A stretch of 64,000 nucleotides of DNA from Arcuatula senhousia. Taxonomy: Eukaryota > Mollusca > Bivalvia > Mytilida > Mytilidae. The stretch is taken from assembly GCA_963971305.1 (NCBI GenBank), contig OZ020306.1, positions 61,354,686 through 61,418,685 of the forward strand. Direction: 5' to 3'. Below, in pieces: positions 22,641 to 34,054 of this stretch (its first letter is position 1; the number at the start of each line of letters is the position of its first letter). The position numbers and the translations under genes were made by a program. The notes under the pieces are model-generated. The model searched no databases, was not told the origin of the DNA, and worked only from the letters and a program-made list of their open reading frames with translations.

Positions 22641-23380
22641 CGCAGCTCGCTCTTACTTTAAACATATTCATTTATCCTGGATTGGGAAACACGCTTGATT
22701 GGTATTAGAGTTCATCTCCATTTTGCAGTTTGCGGGTGTTACCGCACTTGTTTGTGTGTAACACCGTAAAGCAAGATCTCCCGCGGGTGCTTGTCCCGAG
22801 TTCTACCTTACTTTTCGAGGGAATAGATACCATGCAATTAGAGTGATAACTGATATATTATATCGAATATTAACGATTCATTCTCATTTATCCAACTTTT
22901 TAAAAATTTGGTAGTACAGGTAAAAAATTCAAAGTTGGATACGTGGGATCAAAGGCAATTAAGAACAAAAGAACTTTAATTAGAGATTGGATTGTGTGTT
23001 AGGTCAAACTGTAACAGAAAATTTTGTCCATGTTATATAATAAGAATTTTATTGCTTTTTAAAAGTTTACTGTTTGAAATTAGCTAAGTAAAATTTAAAA
23101 TAAAATCTATTTATAAATCTGAACCAGTTTTTTGACACTAGTTGATAAACATGGATACTGTATTTCTAACAAAAATGAACCATTGAATAAGGAAAAAAAT
23201 ATTCGTTTTTCAGTTTTTTTTAATCAAAGATTTAAAAGACTATAGCCTCTGTAAACAAACCGAATTTTTGGACCCTAATTTTTTTAAAGGTCTTGTGCAA
23301 AAAGACAGACAGATAGATATAGAAAATCTGAAGCAACCTACCATCTTCAGCATGAAAAGCTCTACGAAAGCTGTTGATTG
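22640..23380. other. Unassigned AT-rich stretch
   Basis: No supported feature. Confidence 0.5.
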
Positions 23381-23504
23381 CTTTAATCTTCAGCTGAATG
23401 AGCTCTACAAAAGTCTCCATGGGGTGGAATGTGTCAAATGACCCCTTATAGGGGTTATTGACCTATAACAGTGAAAAAAGTGGGTTTTTTCATGTTTTTG
23501 CCTA

Positions 23505-23712
23505 TAGTTGCTTACTTAAATTTTTTTTTTATCAAATTTAATATTCTACCGGTTTTCCAAGTTTTCTACTCCTAGCGTGTCTGATGAAGGTTAATCCAGA
23601 AAAGTGCTTCACACGCAGTGAAATTTTGCTTTTGTACATTTATTAAAATCATTTCAATATGTGCATCGTATCTTTTTGGCACATATTCCATATTCTTTCG
23701 TTTTTAATATTA
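23505..23712 (+). repeat. Isolated copy of the ~398-bp tandem unit (3' half)
   Basis: Matches 3736-3910 and 4120-4309 from ATCAAAT-TAATATT through CCTAGCGTGTCTGATGAAGG to the end TTTCGTTTTTAATAT. Its end point coincides with the end of the tandem at 4309. Confidence 0.7.
23575..23616 (+). ncRNA. Second hammerhead-like motif
   Basis: GCGTGT, CTGATGA, an 11-base insert, GAA, AAGTGCTT, C and ACACGC in the same order as 4170-4211. The only change is C to T in the loop of the short AAG/CTT stem, which leaves all proposed stems and core bases intact. Confidence 0.4.
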
Positions 23713-24539
23713 AACCTTCAGCTCATGGGGCTCTTCAAAAGTCAATTGAGTCGAAACTGTCAGATGCTCACAATAAAGGTATATGGCCCTTTAAAGGTGA
23801 AATAGGTAGTATTTTTTAATGTTTTTGGCTTATTGCAGATAGCAAAAAGCTTTTGTCTGCTTTAAGTTAACCTCTGCTGATTGAGCTCTTCAAAAGTCTC
23901 AATTGGGTTGAAGTTGTCAGATAACTCTTTATAGGGGTCATGGCCCTTTAAAGATAAAAATGGTGTTTTTTCATGTTCTTTGCCAATAGAAGGAAAACTG
24001 TTGTAGATAGAGAATAGCTCTTGCTTGCTTAAACTTACAGTTCATTTGCCTCAGATGCCCCAAAATATTTTCATTCCATCAGTCATTGAATTCGGGTGAG
24101 CAATTCAGACTCCTGGGAGCCTCGTTTGTTTTTTATTTGCTTTGATTATATATATGGATGAGTGTAGGATTTGATGTACATAGGCACAGGGCAAACATTT
24201 TCTATTTTAACCAAGTACATTGCGCAATAAAAAAACTTTTTTTTCAAACATTCAATAATTATAACATTGAAAAATTACAGCAATTTCACAGATAAAATAA
24301 TAATAATTGAAATATAATGATGATATAAGCTTTTTTTCATTATTTTACTTTGGAAAAAATCCTAAAGAAATGAAAATTATTTTGGCAGATGACTAAAATA
24401 ATTCATTTTATTATTTCAATCCCCTTAATTGTTTTCTGTAAACAAGTACCATATACTTGCATTTTCTTATAACATGTAATTTGGAACAAATTTACTGTCA
24501 TAATTTCTTCGTGGCATCCTATAATCTCTTAAATAAACA

Positions 24540-25265
24540 ACCCAACAGGTGAACAAAATCAAAGTTGAGCGAGTTTTTCTATTTCAATTGAGCGAATATT
24601 TTCCAGGTAAATATAGGTAAATGACTATAAAATTTGTACAAAAAAGAGAGAGAGAAGAGGACTTAAACTTGCATATAAATGCTTTACTTAAATAAAATTT
24701 AAAATATTTTATTTTTATATTAAATCAGATGTAGTGGTTGTGGAACAAACATTCGATTCACAGTTTCAGTACCTTGATTTCATTAATATTTCATTTCTTT
24801 CTATTAGAAAGATTGAATTTTCGATAGACACTTATCAGAAATACACTGTTGACTGATAGTGACCAAATTACTAGATTCGAATTTATTAAGTTGTTCGGGT
24901 ACAAATTTGTTGCTTGTGTTGACTTGTAAAATGATAAAGTCAGTCTAGACGTTAACACATAGTGCTCACATTCTAAAGTTGGTATCTGACATAATTTTTT
25001 TAGCATGTAAAAAATATTTTAATAAACATATTGTTTACATTTTTGTTCTATCTGCAAATATTTCCTTTGTAGTACTATGGAAAATGTTCTAAAAAATTAC
25101 CAGTAAAAGCAAAATTTACCTGTAATTTACCTGTAGAAAAATTCGCTCAAATGAAAAAATTATTTCGCTCAAATGAAACTTTTTTTCGCTCAATTGAAAT
25201 ATCAATTCGCTCATATGAAATGCACCGAGTTGAATAGGTGGGAATAGCTATTTTTAAAAAGTTGG
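24540..25265. repeat. AT-rich block with inverted GCTCAATTGA ends
   Basis: Left (24567-24620) carries TTGAGCGA, AATTGAGCGAATATTTTCCAGG and TAAAT; right (25125-25240) carries TTACCTG, GAAAAATTCGCTCAAATG and three further TTCGCTCAA repeats in inverse sense. It may be a degraded TIR element. Nothing coding lies inside. Confidence 0.35.
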
Positions 25266-25481
25266 ATAAATGGGAAGACACCATATTAACACGATAATAG
25301 AAAAGGTGTAAAACAACTAAATCGGGACCCAGTCAGTACACGTAATGTAGTACAGAATAACAGACAAAGTAGTCCATATAAGGTACTATATCTTTAGAAT
25401 GACATGTCCTTCACCAATAAATTTGGTATTTTATAAAGCTTAGATGATTGGAAAATTTTGATCCCATGAAACAGTCATTTT

Positions 25482-26621
25482 TGTCTCGCCTGCGACGAAT
25501 AGTCGCGGAAGGCGAGACAAAGGTATTACTTTCCGGCGGCGGCGGCGGCGGCGGCGTCGTAAACTTTTTTGTAAGACTTTTGTGGACAATGAATTGCTTG
25601 AAAAGTATATTAGCTAGGCATCTGATATTTGGTATACAGACAGTTCAGGTTATGGTCTACGCAACTGTCACCATGCCATGTGACCCTGACCCCATTTTCA
25701 TGCTCCAGTGACTCTGTGAACTTAGGTCTTTTTTTCAGGCCGTTAACTTTTTTGTAAGACTTTTGTGGACGATGAATTGCTGGAAAAGTATATTAGCTAG
25801 GCATCTGATATTTGGTATACAGACAGTTCAGGTTATGGTCTACACAACTGTTACCATGTTTTGTAACCCTGACCCCATTTTCACGCTCCAGTGACTCTGT
25901 GAACTTAGGTCTTTTTTCAGGCCGTAAACATTTTTGTAAGACTTTTGTGGACGATGAATTGATGGAAAAGTATATTAGCTAGGCATCTGATATTTGGTAT
26001 ACAGACAGTTCAGGTTATGGTCTACGCAACTGTCACCATGCCATGTGACCCTGACCCCATTTTCACGCTCCAGTGACTCTGTGAACTTAGGTCTTTTTTC
26101 AGGCCGTAAACATTTTTGTAAGACTTTTGTGGACGATGAATTGATGGAAAAGTATATTAGCTAGGCATCTGATATTTGGTATACGGACAGTTCAGGTTAT
26201 GGTCTACGCAACTGTCACCATGCCATGTGACCCTGACCCCATTTTCACGCTCCAGTGACTCTGTGAACTTAGGTCATTTTTCAGGCCGTAAACTTTTTGT
26301 AAGACTTATGGACGATGAATTGCTGGAAAGTTATAATAGCTAGGCATCTGATATTGGGTAAACAGACAGTTGCGGTTATGGACAAGGCAACTGTCACCAT
26401 GCCATGTGACCATGACCTCATTTTTACGCTCCAGTGACTCTGTGAACTTAGGTCTTTTTTTCAGACAGAAAACTTTTTGTAATACTTGTGTGGACAATGG
26501 ATTGCTTGAAAAGTATAATAACTAGGCATCTGTTTTTAGGTATACAGACACTTTTTGTGTTTATATCAAGAAATGAAAGCTTAGGTAGTTGATTTTAGTG
26601 ATGGTGCCGGCAGGCGAGACA
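25482..26621. mobile_element. Tandem-core element with terminal hairpin, TGTCTCGCCTGC family, copy 1
   Basis: The left end TGTCTCGCCT (25482-25491) pairs with AGGCGAGACA at 25510-25519 as a terminal hairpin and again with AGGCGAGACA at the far right end (26612-26621). Six monomers of ~182 bases (GTAAGACTTTTGTGGACGATG, CTAGGCATCTGATATTTGG, GCTCCAGTGACTCTGTGAAC) fill the middle, starting near 25570, 25756, 25936, 26117, 26298 and 26476. A (GGC)n stretch follows the left hairpin. One monomer gives a short open frame, considered fortuitous. Confidence 0.7.
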
Positions 26622-26624
26622 TAC

Positions 26625-27170
26625 TTTTAGTGGCCACACTTGTTATGATGTTAAGAAAAAAAGTGAGTAGTAATTTGTGGCCATGTGTTTTGGTGAGAAT
26701 GTTTACATTAGTTCCCGTTTTCTGTGACATGCAACTTCCGGTTAACCGTTCTCTCCCAGATGCCGAGGAACCTTATATGAGATTTACATGACAGGTACTG
26801 TTATGCATCTACTTTAAGGGACAAGTACTGTCACACCCCAAAAATTCATTTCTTGAGTTTGAAAGTGACCCCCATAAACCAGGTTTAACATAGAAAGTAA
26901 TGGGAGCAGTTTTTTTGTCATTAAAACATGGTTATTTATTTAGCCCGCGAACCTCCTATTTTCTTTTGATAATTTTCTTAAATACATCCTAATGAAGTGA
27001 TTTTAACAGCAAAAAGGTGCTAAACCTATGAAAACGCCAGAGAAAACCTTTTCACGCCAAAATTTCAATGTCGAATATCTTGAAAACGAGGCAATGAAGC
27101 TATTAAATTGTTTTGCTTCCTTTATCACTCAATTTAATGCTTCATGGTTGAAACCTATTTTTTTTCAAAT
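26625..27170. other. Unassigned stretch
   Basis: No supported feature. Confidence 0.45.
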
Positions 27171-27174
27171 ATAG

Positions 27175-27500
27175 TCGCGAACATCTTTCAGAGCGCTCTG
27201 AAATCTGACATTGGGTCACGCGGCTTTGTCCACAATGCGATTGGGATATGTACACCGGATGATTGAATGGGACAGCCCTGTCATAATCAAGTCCGGGATC
27301 GTCTGGATATAATGCGGAAAACTGAACGCAAACCATAGTGTTGCACCGTTTTGGAAGAAATGTCACGTTTCTCACACGTCAAAGAAACCTGCTGCATGTC
27401 TGGATAGGATTAGGAACCGTAGGATTCCCACGCAGGATGCTTTATTGCTCCCCTATCCATTACTCCTTTTTCCAGTTACGGTCAAAACTATCCTCCTCAT
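27175..27500 (-). repeat. Dispersed repeat family R1, copy 3 (inverted)
   Basis: Reverse-complement match to 230-525 over about 300 bases; see that entry for shared blocks. Confidence 0.65.
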
Positions 27501-27539
27501 TAGCCTACTTCATAATCATCCAATGTTCATTGTATTAAC

Positions 27540-28040
27540 CCGTTCATGTCCATCTTCCGGAAATAGTGGTAAACGCGCTGCTAGTGAAACTAGCTTGCAT
27601 CTTTGAGGTTTAATGCAAGATCTATAGAGAATTTGGTTGAAGACGTAAGTCTCATGCTCAAGGCTTTAATAAGTGCCTTAGTGATAGTTTAGGGATCGTG
27701 AATATCAAGTTTTAAGTAATCTTTTTTGCATTCATCGCGATCAGATGACAGCACTTGAAACGTTAAAATTAATATGTATATAGTTTGATCCTGAAAATAT
27801 ATTGTTTAGATTATTTTATTTAAGTTTATTTATCCTCTTAAGATAAAAGATTTTGGGAGTACCAGGACCCGTTAATTGTTCAATGGTTTATATTTCTTAG
27901 ACTGCTCGACCTCAATGCATTACATATAGAAGATGTAGAATAAGCGCTAGATTCATTCAAAGTTAATTGGATTTAGTTACAATTTCATTCTATATTGTTT
28001 TTCTTATTAAAACATTTTTTTTTTCAATTCGATTTAAACT
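27540..28040. other. Unassigned stretch upstream of Ig gene B
   Basis: No TATA box could be assigned with confidence. No other gene seen. Confidence 0.4.
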
Positions 28041-28044
28041 TGAA

Positions 28045-28242
28045 CTCTATGCTTGGTGGGTCTCATGGGATCCCGTAGAAATCGTAAGGTATTTTCATAC
28101 TTGTTGTTTTTGAACCGGTGGTGCTGATTGGCTTCCATAGAAAGTTGAATTTTAAGCAGAACTGGTTTGTGAGTTGTTTTAACCTGTTAACAAATATTGA
28201 CCAGTCAGTGTGAAATTTGCACTTGTCGAGTGAAGATATAAG
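28045..28242 (+). promoter_or_regulatory. 5' exon and upstream region of Ig gene B
   Basis: Homologous to the minus-strand block 17330-17051 of gene A (see there). It ends in AAGATATAAG followed by the donor GTATGT at 28243. The next recognisable exon downstream is the signal-peptide exon at 29605. The exon start is unknown. Confidence 0.6.
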
Positions 28243-28538
28243 GTATGTATCCCCGTATAAGAAATTATCTATTTCCTATATTTTGTTTAAACCTTTATCA
28301 TAGTTAGCATTGATTACTAAAATTAATTTTTGCCAGTTTTACAGAAATGACTTTCAATTTGGTCTCCTCAAATTAAAGGTTGGATACAATATCTTAGTCT
28401 TTAATAAATGTTGGAAATTTAAGTGTCTTCCAATATCTTACGTTTTTCTTTTTAAAGAACACAGTGAAAACCAAACATTAAAATCATAATCATGATTATG
28501 ATAATCAGCTGTTTTGAGGAACGGTTTTTTGTTTTTTT

Positions 28539-29029
28539 TGTCTCGCCTGCGAAGGTGTTACTTTACCGGCGGCGGCGTTAACTTTTTGAAAAAAGTTTTA
28601 TGAGCACCTCCTTATCTCAAGAACTATAGGTACCTATAGTGCTCGCAAAACTTTTCCATTGCTATTATATGTATTGAACATTGTCAAAGTCACTCAACCG
28701 GAAAATCAAGGTCAAGTTCAAAAGATGATGGGATGCAACTGTGCTAAGCTACTACTTGGGCATATGCATACCAAGTTTCATCAACCCTAGGATGATGAAA
28801 CTTGGTATGCATATGCCCCAGTAGTAGCTTAGCACAGTTGCATCCCCTATCTTTTGACATTGATTTTCTGGTTGAGTGACTTTGATTATTTTTATTGCAT
28901 ATATTAACAATGTATAAGTTCTATAAACATCTTTTGATCTCAGAAACTGAAAATCACTGTAAATTCAAATTATAGTGGAAGTAGAAAGAATAATAAAAAT
29001 TGTTTCTGATGGTGCCGGCAGGCGAGACA
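28539..29029. mobile_element. TGTCTCGCCTGC-family element with a large central palindrome, copy 2
   Basis: The ends TGTCTCGCCTGC (28539-28550) and GCAGGCGAGACA (29018-29029) are perfect inverted repeats. Instead of a tandem core the middle is a foldback: about 28688-28790 and 28794-28885 are nearly exact reverse complements (for example GCATATGCATACCAAGTTTC against GAAACTTGGTATGCATATGC). It lies in the first intron of Ig gene B. Confidence 0.75.
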
Positions 29030-29275
29030 TTCTTTAGTGTTAACTCTTCTTTTGTTGCTCTTTTTTATTTTGTTGTTAAACACTACTGTGGGTCTCGGTA
29101 GGGGTAAGGCCAAAAAATTCCAGCGGTAAGCTTGTTTGTCCAATTTTACCCATATACACGATATCGCATGACCTGTATCGTACCCCTGTCATAAAAAATA
29201 CAAAAGAAATTGCCAAACGTTACAATGTAAATATATATGATAAAATGAATATAAAATGGCTATTAAAATGTATCC

Positions 29276-29345
29276 AATAAACCCTCGACTAATATCACCC
29301 CTCGGGCCGATGGCCCTCAGGGTGATATATGTCTCTTGGGTTTTA
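29276..29345. repeat. Imperfect hairpin repeat
   Basis: ATATCACCC-CTCGGGCC, a GAT loop, then GGCCCTCAGGGTGATAT, with outer flanks AATAAACCCTCGA and TCTTGGGTTTTAA also roughly complementary. Probably the end of a small mobile element. Confidence 0.55.
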
Positions 29346-29604
29346 ACAACATTTGGTGAAGATTGGGAGGTAATATTCAGTATAATATTATTGCATGATG
29401 TTCCTACAATATCTTACATGGTTCTGAGTGCTGGGGTCAGTGCTGTGTCATGGTAGGCGAGGGGTCTTCACAATTCAGTTTGTTGTATCAATTTGTTCTT
29501 GTCCTGATTATAACCGAAATACTGTCGACTTTGCATAAATTATACAAACAGCAATCCCATTGATATTTCCAATTTCATAAATCTTCACTTTATTTATTTT
29601 GCAG

Positions 29605-29696
29605 TCATTTGGTTTTTAAGAGACAGATGCATTACAAGATGTACTTCTTTTTCATCATATGCTGTCTTGTAGTGCCATCATATTGTCGACCTTTTG
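29605..29696 (+). CDS. Signal-peptide exon, Ig gene B
   Basis: The exon starts after TTTATTTTGCAG (acceptor ending 29604), has 22 bases of 5' UTR and an ATG at 29627, and encodes MHYKMYFFFIICCLVVPSYC followed by RPF. This is a short positive start, a hydrophobic core, then a small-residue cleavage region: a typical secretory signal peptide. It ends one base into a codon at the donor GTAAGA (29697). Phase 1 matches the phase-1 acceptor of the Ig exon at 33764, so joining the two keeps the frame and places the Ig domain directly after the signal peptide. The protein should enter the secretory pathway. No paralogous signal exon was found for gene A. The exon could belong to another gene, but strand, phase and position all fit. 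Confidence 0.65.
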
Positions 29697-29739
29697 GTAA
29701 GAATAAAACACTTTATTAAGGCGAAAGCACGTTTATCGA

Positions 29740-30400
29740 AAACAACCCAGACCAAATTGTAGCGCCGCTACAAGAAAACAGTGGAACTAATTTTCCGCTA
29801 CAATTATGCTAAAATTACACTGTGAATTTGACAGCGTAAATTAGCAGCTACCCAAAGTCCACTAATTTACCATTATAATTTAGCGGAATAATCAGTTCCA
29901 CTAAACTTCCGCTAAACTTTCCACTGATACCTACTGTTATTGACAGTGTAAAATTAGCATCCAATTCTAAATACCACTAAAATCCACTAATAAAATTAGT
30001 GGTTTCTAGTGGTTAACCTATATTTCCACTAATTTACCACTACATAAAGATAGAATAATTTATGAGAAATCAGCGGGAAATTAGCAGTACTAAATTCCTG
30101 CTAGAAAAACTTATTAAAAAATCTTTAACAAATATAAACTGCTAAAATACGCTACAAAAACTTCATATATTTATAGGCCTTGCTAAAGTACGCTAAATAA
30201 ACTTACAAAATGGATTTAATAATGTAATGATAAATCAGTGGACAATGAGCGGTACTAAATTCCTACTAGGAAAACTCTGCTAAAAAGCTTAAACAAATAT
30301 TAACTGCTAAAATACGCTACAAAAACTTAATATATTTATAAGCCTGGCTAAAGTATGCTTATTAAACTTAGAAAACTATATAAATCTGTTATAACACAAT
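29740..30400. repeat. CACTAA-rich and duplicated ~165-bp repeat block
   Basis: 29760-30055 is dense in CCACTAA/TTAGTGG-type words in both orientations. 30070-30220 and 30235-30395 are a direct duplication (CTGCTAAAATACGCTACAAAAAC, first 20 bases CTGCTAAAATACGCTACAAA, and ATATTTATA-GCCT-GCTAAAGTA in both). It is intronic to Ig gene B and probably a degraded mobile element. Confidence 0.55.
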
Positions 30401-31485
30401 AGACTAAAAATATTGTTCATGAACCTTAAACTTTGGTGCACCAAATACACTTAAGAAAATACTATTTTAATCCAGCTAAAGTTGCTAATACTCTTGAAAA
30501 TAATTATCAATATGGCTTAACTGTAGGTTTAGGGGTAACCATACTTTGTCATGTACACTTATTGCACATCTCATAATCATCTTTTTGAAGTACGTATGAA
30601 ATGCAAGATAAAGACAAAAATAAGTTTAAACAATGCAGATTTATTTTGACAATTCTCATATAAAGTTAACAATATTTAGCATTAACATCCAACAGGTTTC
30701 ATGTTATGTACAATTAACAATGATAAATTAGCAACAACAAAGATTAAAATCAGACATTAAATACAAATTTTGATTTTGACCCATATTTGCCCCTAATTAC
30801 ATAACGGAAAAGGGGGGAGTTAATCCCCATTTTGTATCCACTACTTGATAAGAATTGTTATGCCAATTAGAAATTTCAAAATAAGAGCAGAAATAAAGAG
30901 TTGCATTTATGTCCCTTTTAGGACCCCTTATTTCTAAATGAAAAAAGGGGCACCCCCCAAAATCAATCCCATCCATCCTTTATTGTAAAGAACATCATTA
31001 CAAAATTTCATAGCAATTGGAAAACTAAAACTTAAGAATTGTGGGAGAACTTAGGTAATTAAACAGACAACAACATTATAATGTTATATGGCATGTATGT
31101 GGTATAAAAATGTCAATGTGTTCCTGTCAGAGGAGAGTACATTTGTATCCAAAATTCATTCAATAACATTTGTTATTTTATATCAGTAATTTCCTTATAT
31201 CTACAAATGTATCAAAGGGTCATGTAGAAAATCTAATTGCCCATTTCTTTAAAATCTAGAAAATGTGCCTATAAGCAATTAATAACCTGCATGATCTTGA
31301 AATATTGATCTCAACATTTAGTGCTTTTTTTTAAATACTAAAAAATGAGAGCATTCTGTTCAAACTTCATGAAGTAATTAAGTCTGAGTAAAGTGTGACA
31401 GTAATGTGAGAAATCCCACATCAATTTTAGTAATAATTATACATTATAAGTGTTCATTTTTTGTATGTCATGCATGTACAGGCAT
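30400..31485. other. Unassigned intronic AT-rich DNA
   Basis: No supported feature. Confidence 0.45.
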
Positions 31486-31489
31486 TGTA

Positions 31490-31921
31490 ATATTTACAAC
31501 AAATTGCACTATAATAAACAAAAGAAACATGATTGAAAACAAAATATTTACAACAAATCGCACTATAATAAACAAAAGAAACATGATTGAAAACAAAATA
31601 TTTACAACAAATCGCACTATAATAAACAAAAGAAACATGATTGAAAACAAAATATTTACAACAAATCGCACTATAATAAACAAAAGAAACATGATTGAAA
31701 ACAAAATATTTACAACAAATCGCACTATAATAAACAAAAGAAACATGATTGAAAACAAAATATTTACAACAAATCGCACTATAATAAACAAAAGAAACAT
31801 GATTGAAAACAAAATATTTACAACAAATCGCACTATAATAAACAAAAGAAACATGATTGAAAACAAAATATTTACAACAAATCGCACTATAATAAACAAA
31901 AGAAACATGATTGAAAACAAT
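31490..31921 (+). repeat. 54-bp minisatellite, eight near-identical copies
   Basis: Eight head-to-tail copies of a 54-base unit differ at essentially one position (TGC versus CGC in copy 1). As 54 is divisible by three and the unit lacks stops in one frame on each strand, both strands are open for over 450 bases (plus: IFTTNRTIINKRNMIENK repeated). There is no start context, splice context or family similarity, so it is called non-coding. It lies in the intron of Ig gene B. Confidence 0.95.
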
Positions 31922-31924
31922 GAC

Positions 31925-33656
31925 TTATAGGCATACAATACAGTAACAAAGTGAGACAAGAAGTACATGTAGGTGAACAGCTTTAGGGACGGACCCTTTA
32001 ACTTGAAGGCCTTGGTGTGTTCTTCTGCTCAAGAATTTTTTTCAGTGCAGAAAAAAAAATATGCTTTTAAAGGCGTCAATGACGACAGATTTTTGTTCCA
32101 TTTGTTTTATTTGTCATCTTGACACATTTCTTTGTTTTATTAATTCTTTTATGCAGAATGATTTATTAAACTAAATTCAATAAAAAGCGAAGCAATTGTT
32201 TTTATTTTTTTAATCTATAACATCGGCGCGTTTAAAGCATGACTTTTGAGGAAGAAGTCGAAAAAACAAAGTCTACAATTGGTAGATTCAAAAATCTGTC
32301 TTTCCGTAAAGTTTTGACATTTATCAAATAAAGCTTTTTTTTTCAAAATTTACAGTTTGCATCATTTTTTTTCAAATTGATTATTTTTTCACTTTGTTTG
32401 CTCTAAACAAACTTGATTTTTAGAAATCCAAAAATGAAAAAACACAATTTTTCCTCATTTGCAGAGATTGATGTTGTGGATCCAAAACATACTCTTCTAT
32501 TATTGATATTTGCTATTTAAATTTTGTGTCAAAGGAAATGAATGGAATGGTGCGTTTCTTTTGTTGTTAAGTATGTTATTGATCATGCGCGCGAGAAGCC
32601 CAAACAGTACATTATTCATGCAAGAAGTTATTTACAGTAGTTTATTTACATTAAAGGCATATTGTCTACGAAAAAATTTTTTTTTTTTGTAAAACCAAAA
32701 AATTGTCGTCAGACTATTCGGTTTGTTTATTTAGAAAGATACAAACTTTCAAAATACCACTAGGGTTCTTTATTACTTCAAAAATTGAAAAATAAATAAT
32801 ATTTGTAAAGCTTTACAAAAATTCATATTCATGAGATGTAGATGAGCTGTAAGCATGCGCACTATACTTTCTTTGATTGAAAACTTCAATAGTTCTTGCA
32901 CGTGGTGCATAATCTGTTTCTCGAAGTTTTAGCTCGGAAGAAAATTTAAACGGCAACCGAATATTAGAGCTACTTAATGAATAAAACTGACAATTATTGC
33001 CTGTATTAATTTTTGAATGTTATTTAAAAGGTAAACACGAAAAATATCGGTATTTTTTCAACATATCAATGTATTCGGGGACAAAACTCGAGATTCCGCT
33101 TAGTGTCCGTGTTAAAACTACTCAGTCTAAATCTGTGTCAATGTGACGTAGTGCAGGTAAATAAAATATCAATCAATATTGTCGAGCTATTTTGATCAAA
33201 ATAAACTACTTTTGAGGCAAAATTTGTAGCAAATTTGTTTTTCAATATTCATTTTATTGCATTTCGGTCTAATTGACACCAAAAAATTGAGGGGTAAAAA
33301 AAATGAGTTTGCCGTAGACAATATGCCTTTAAAGACAGCCAACTCCTTACCGGGAGATGATAGAGTTCTTGAAGTAAACATAATTTCCTTCTGTATCCGA
33401 CCTGATGGCTAATGTATAAAATCAATAGTGAATGTCAGGGCTGAACATTGGCAAAATGTTTGAAGGTGTTTTCTCAGCAACTACTACATGCACAATGTTA
33501 AAACACTCCATTGATGTTCGATATGTAGCATCAATATCCAGACACAATTTCAGAATTTTCGGTAATAGGCTTCCTGTTTTCCGACAAAATTTGATTTGAT
33601 AATTGTTAACGCACTCTTGAATCATTTCTGTCTTTTTTTTAATTTCTTTGTCTATT
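31925..33656. other. Unassigned intronic DNA
   Basis: Nothing recognised between the minisatellite and the assembly gap. Confidence 0.45.
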
Positions 33657-33756
33657 NNNNNNNNNNNNNNNNNNNNNNNNNNNNNNNNNNNNNNNNNNNN
33701 NNNNNNNNNNNNNNNNNNNNNNNNNNNNNNNNNNNNNNNNNNNNNNNNNNNNNNNN
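33657..33756. other. Assembly gap (100 N)
   Basis: A run of exactly 100 N is usually a scaffold gap of unknown true size. It ends seven bases before the Ig exon acceptor, so further exons of gene B could be missing here. Confidence 0.98.
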
Positions 33757-33763
33757 TATTCAG

Positions 33764-34054
33764 AACCACCAGGTCTTCCATTCACAACAAGCCCACAACA
33801 TATTGCCAAAGGACAGACGGTCACTTTAGCATGTTCCTCCTCTGGAGGAAACCCTCTGCCCACAGTGAGGTGGTTTAAAGGCAATAATGAGACAACAACA
33901 GGTGTCACGACTACAACATCAGAGGTTACCGTTACGGCTACCCTAGAATTCACAGCTGAAATGAGCGATAACTATGCTGTTTACGAATGTCAAGTAGACA
34001 ATGGAATTTTAAATAGTCCTTTGAAGAAAACAATTTTGATTCAGATTGAAAGCT
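33764..34054 (+). CDS. Ig-domain exon, gene B (partial gene)
   Basis: A 97-codon phase 1-1 exon begins after TATTCAG and ends at the donor GTAAGT (34055). It encodes PPGLP, the B-strand cysteine in VTLACSS, the tryptophan in VRWFKGNN, a Thr-rich central loop, and the YAVYECQVD F-strand block. About two thirds of residues match the gene A exon at 11315-11022 by eye. The fold is a C2/I-type Ig domain as found in nephrin/Kirre-like adhesion or recognition proteins, but the family is not resolved. With the signal exon at 29605 it forms the start of a secreted or type I membrane protein; later exons (membrane anchor, tail) were not found before 42 kb. Confidence 0.8.

Larger units (their letters stand above)
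23380..24125. mobile_element. AGCTCACCTG-family tandem-core element, incomplete copy
   Basis: Monomers with GAGCTCTTCAAAAGTCTC, GTTGTCAGAT and GGGGT-ATGGCCCTTTAA phrases match the cores at 11.3-12.6 and 36.4-37.1 kb. The right end GGTGAGCAATTCAGACTCCTGGGAGCCTCG matches the 37.16-37.19 kb end (first 20 bases GGTGAGCAATTCAGACTCCT). The left terminal hairpin is missing. A copy of the ribozyme-bearing unit (23505-23712) is inserted between monomers. Confidence 0.6.

Noticed and set aside
25448..25711. Gly-rich 87-residue protein
   Set aside because: Arises from the (GGC)n stretch and tandem core of a non-coding mobile element.
31468..31968. Two long opposing frames across the 54-bp repeat
   Set aside because: Products of a stop-free tandem unit whose length is divisible by three; no start or splice context.
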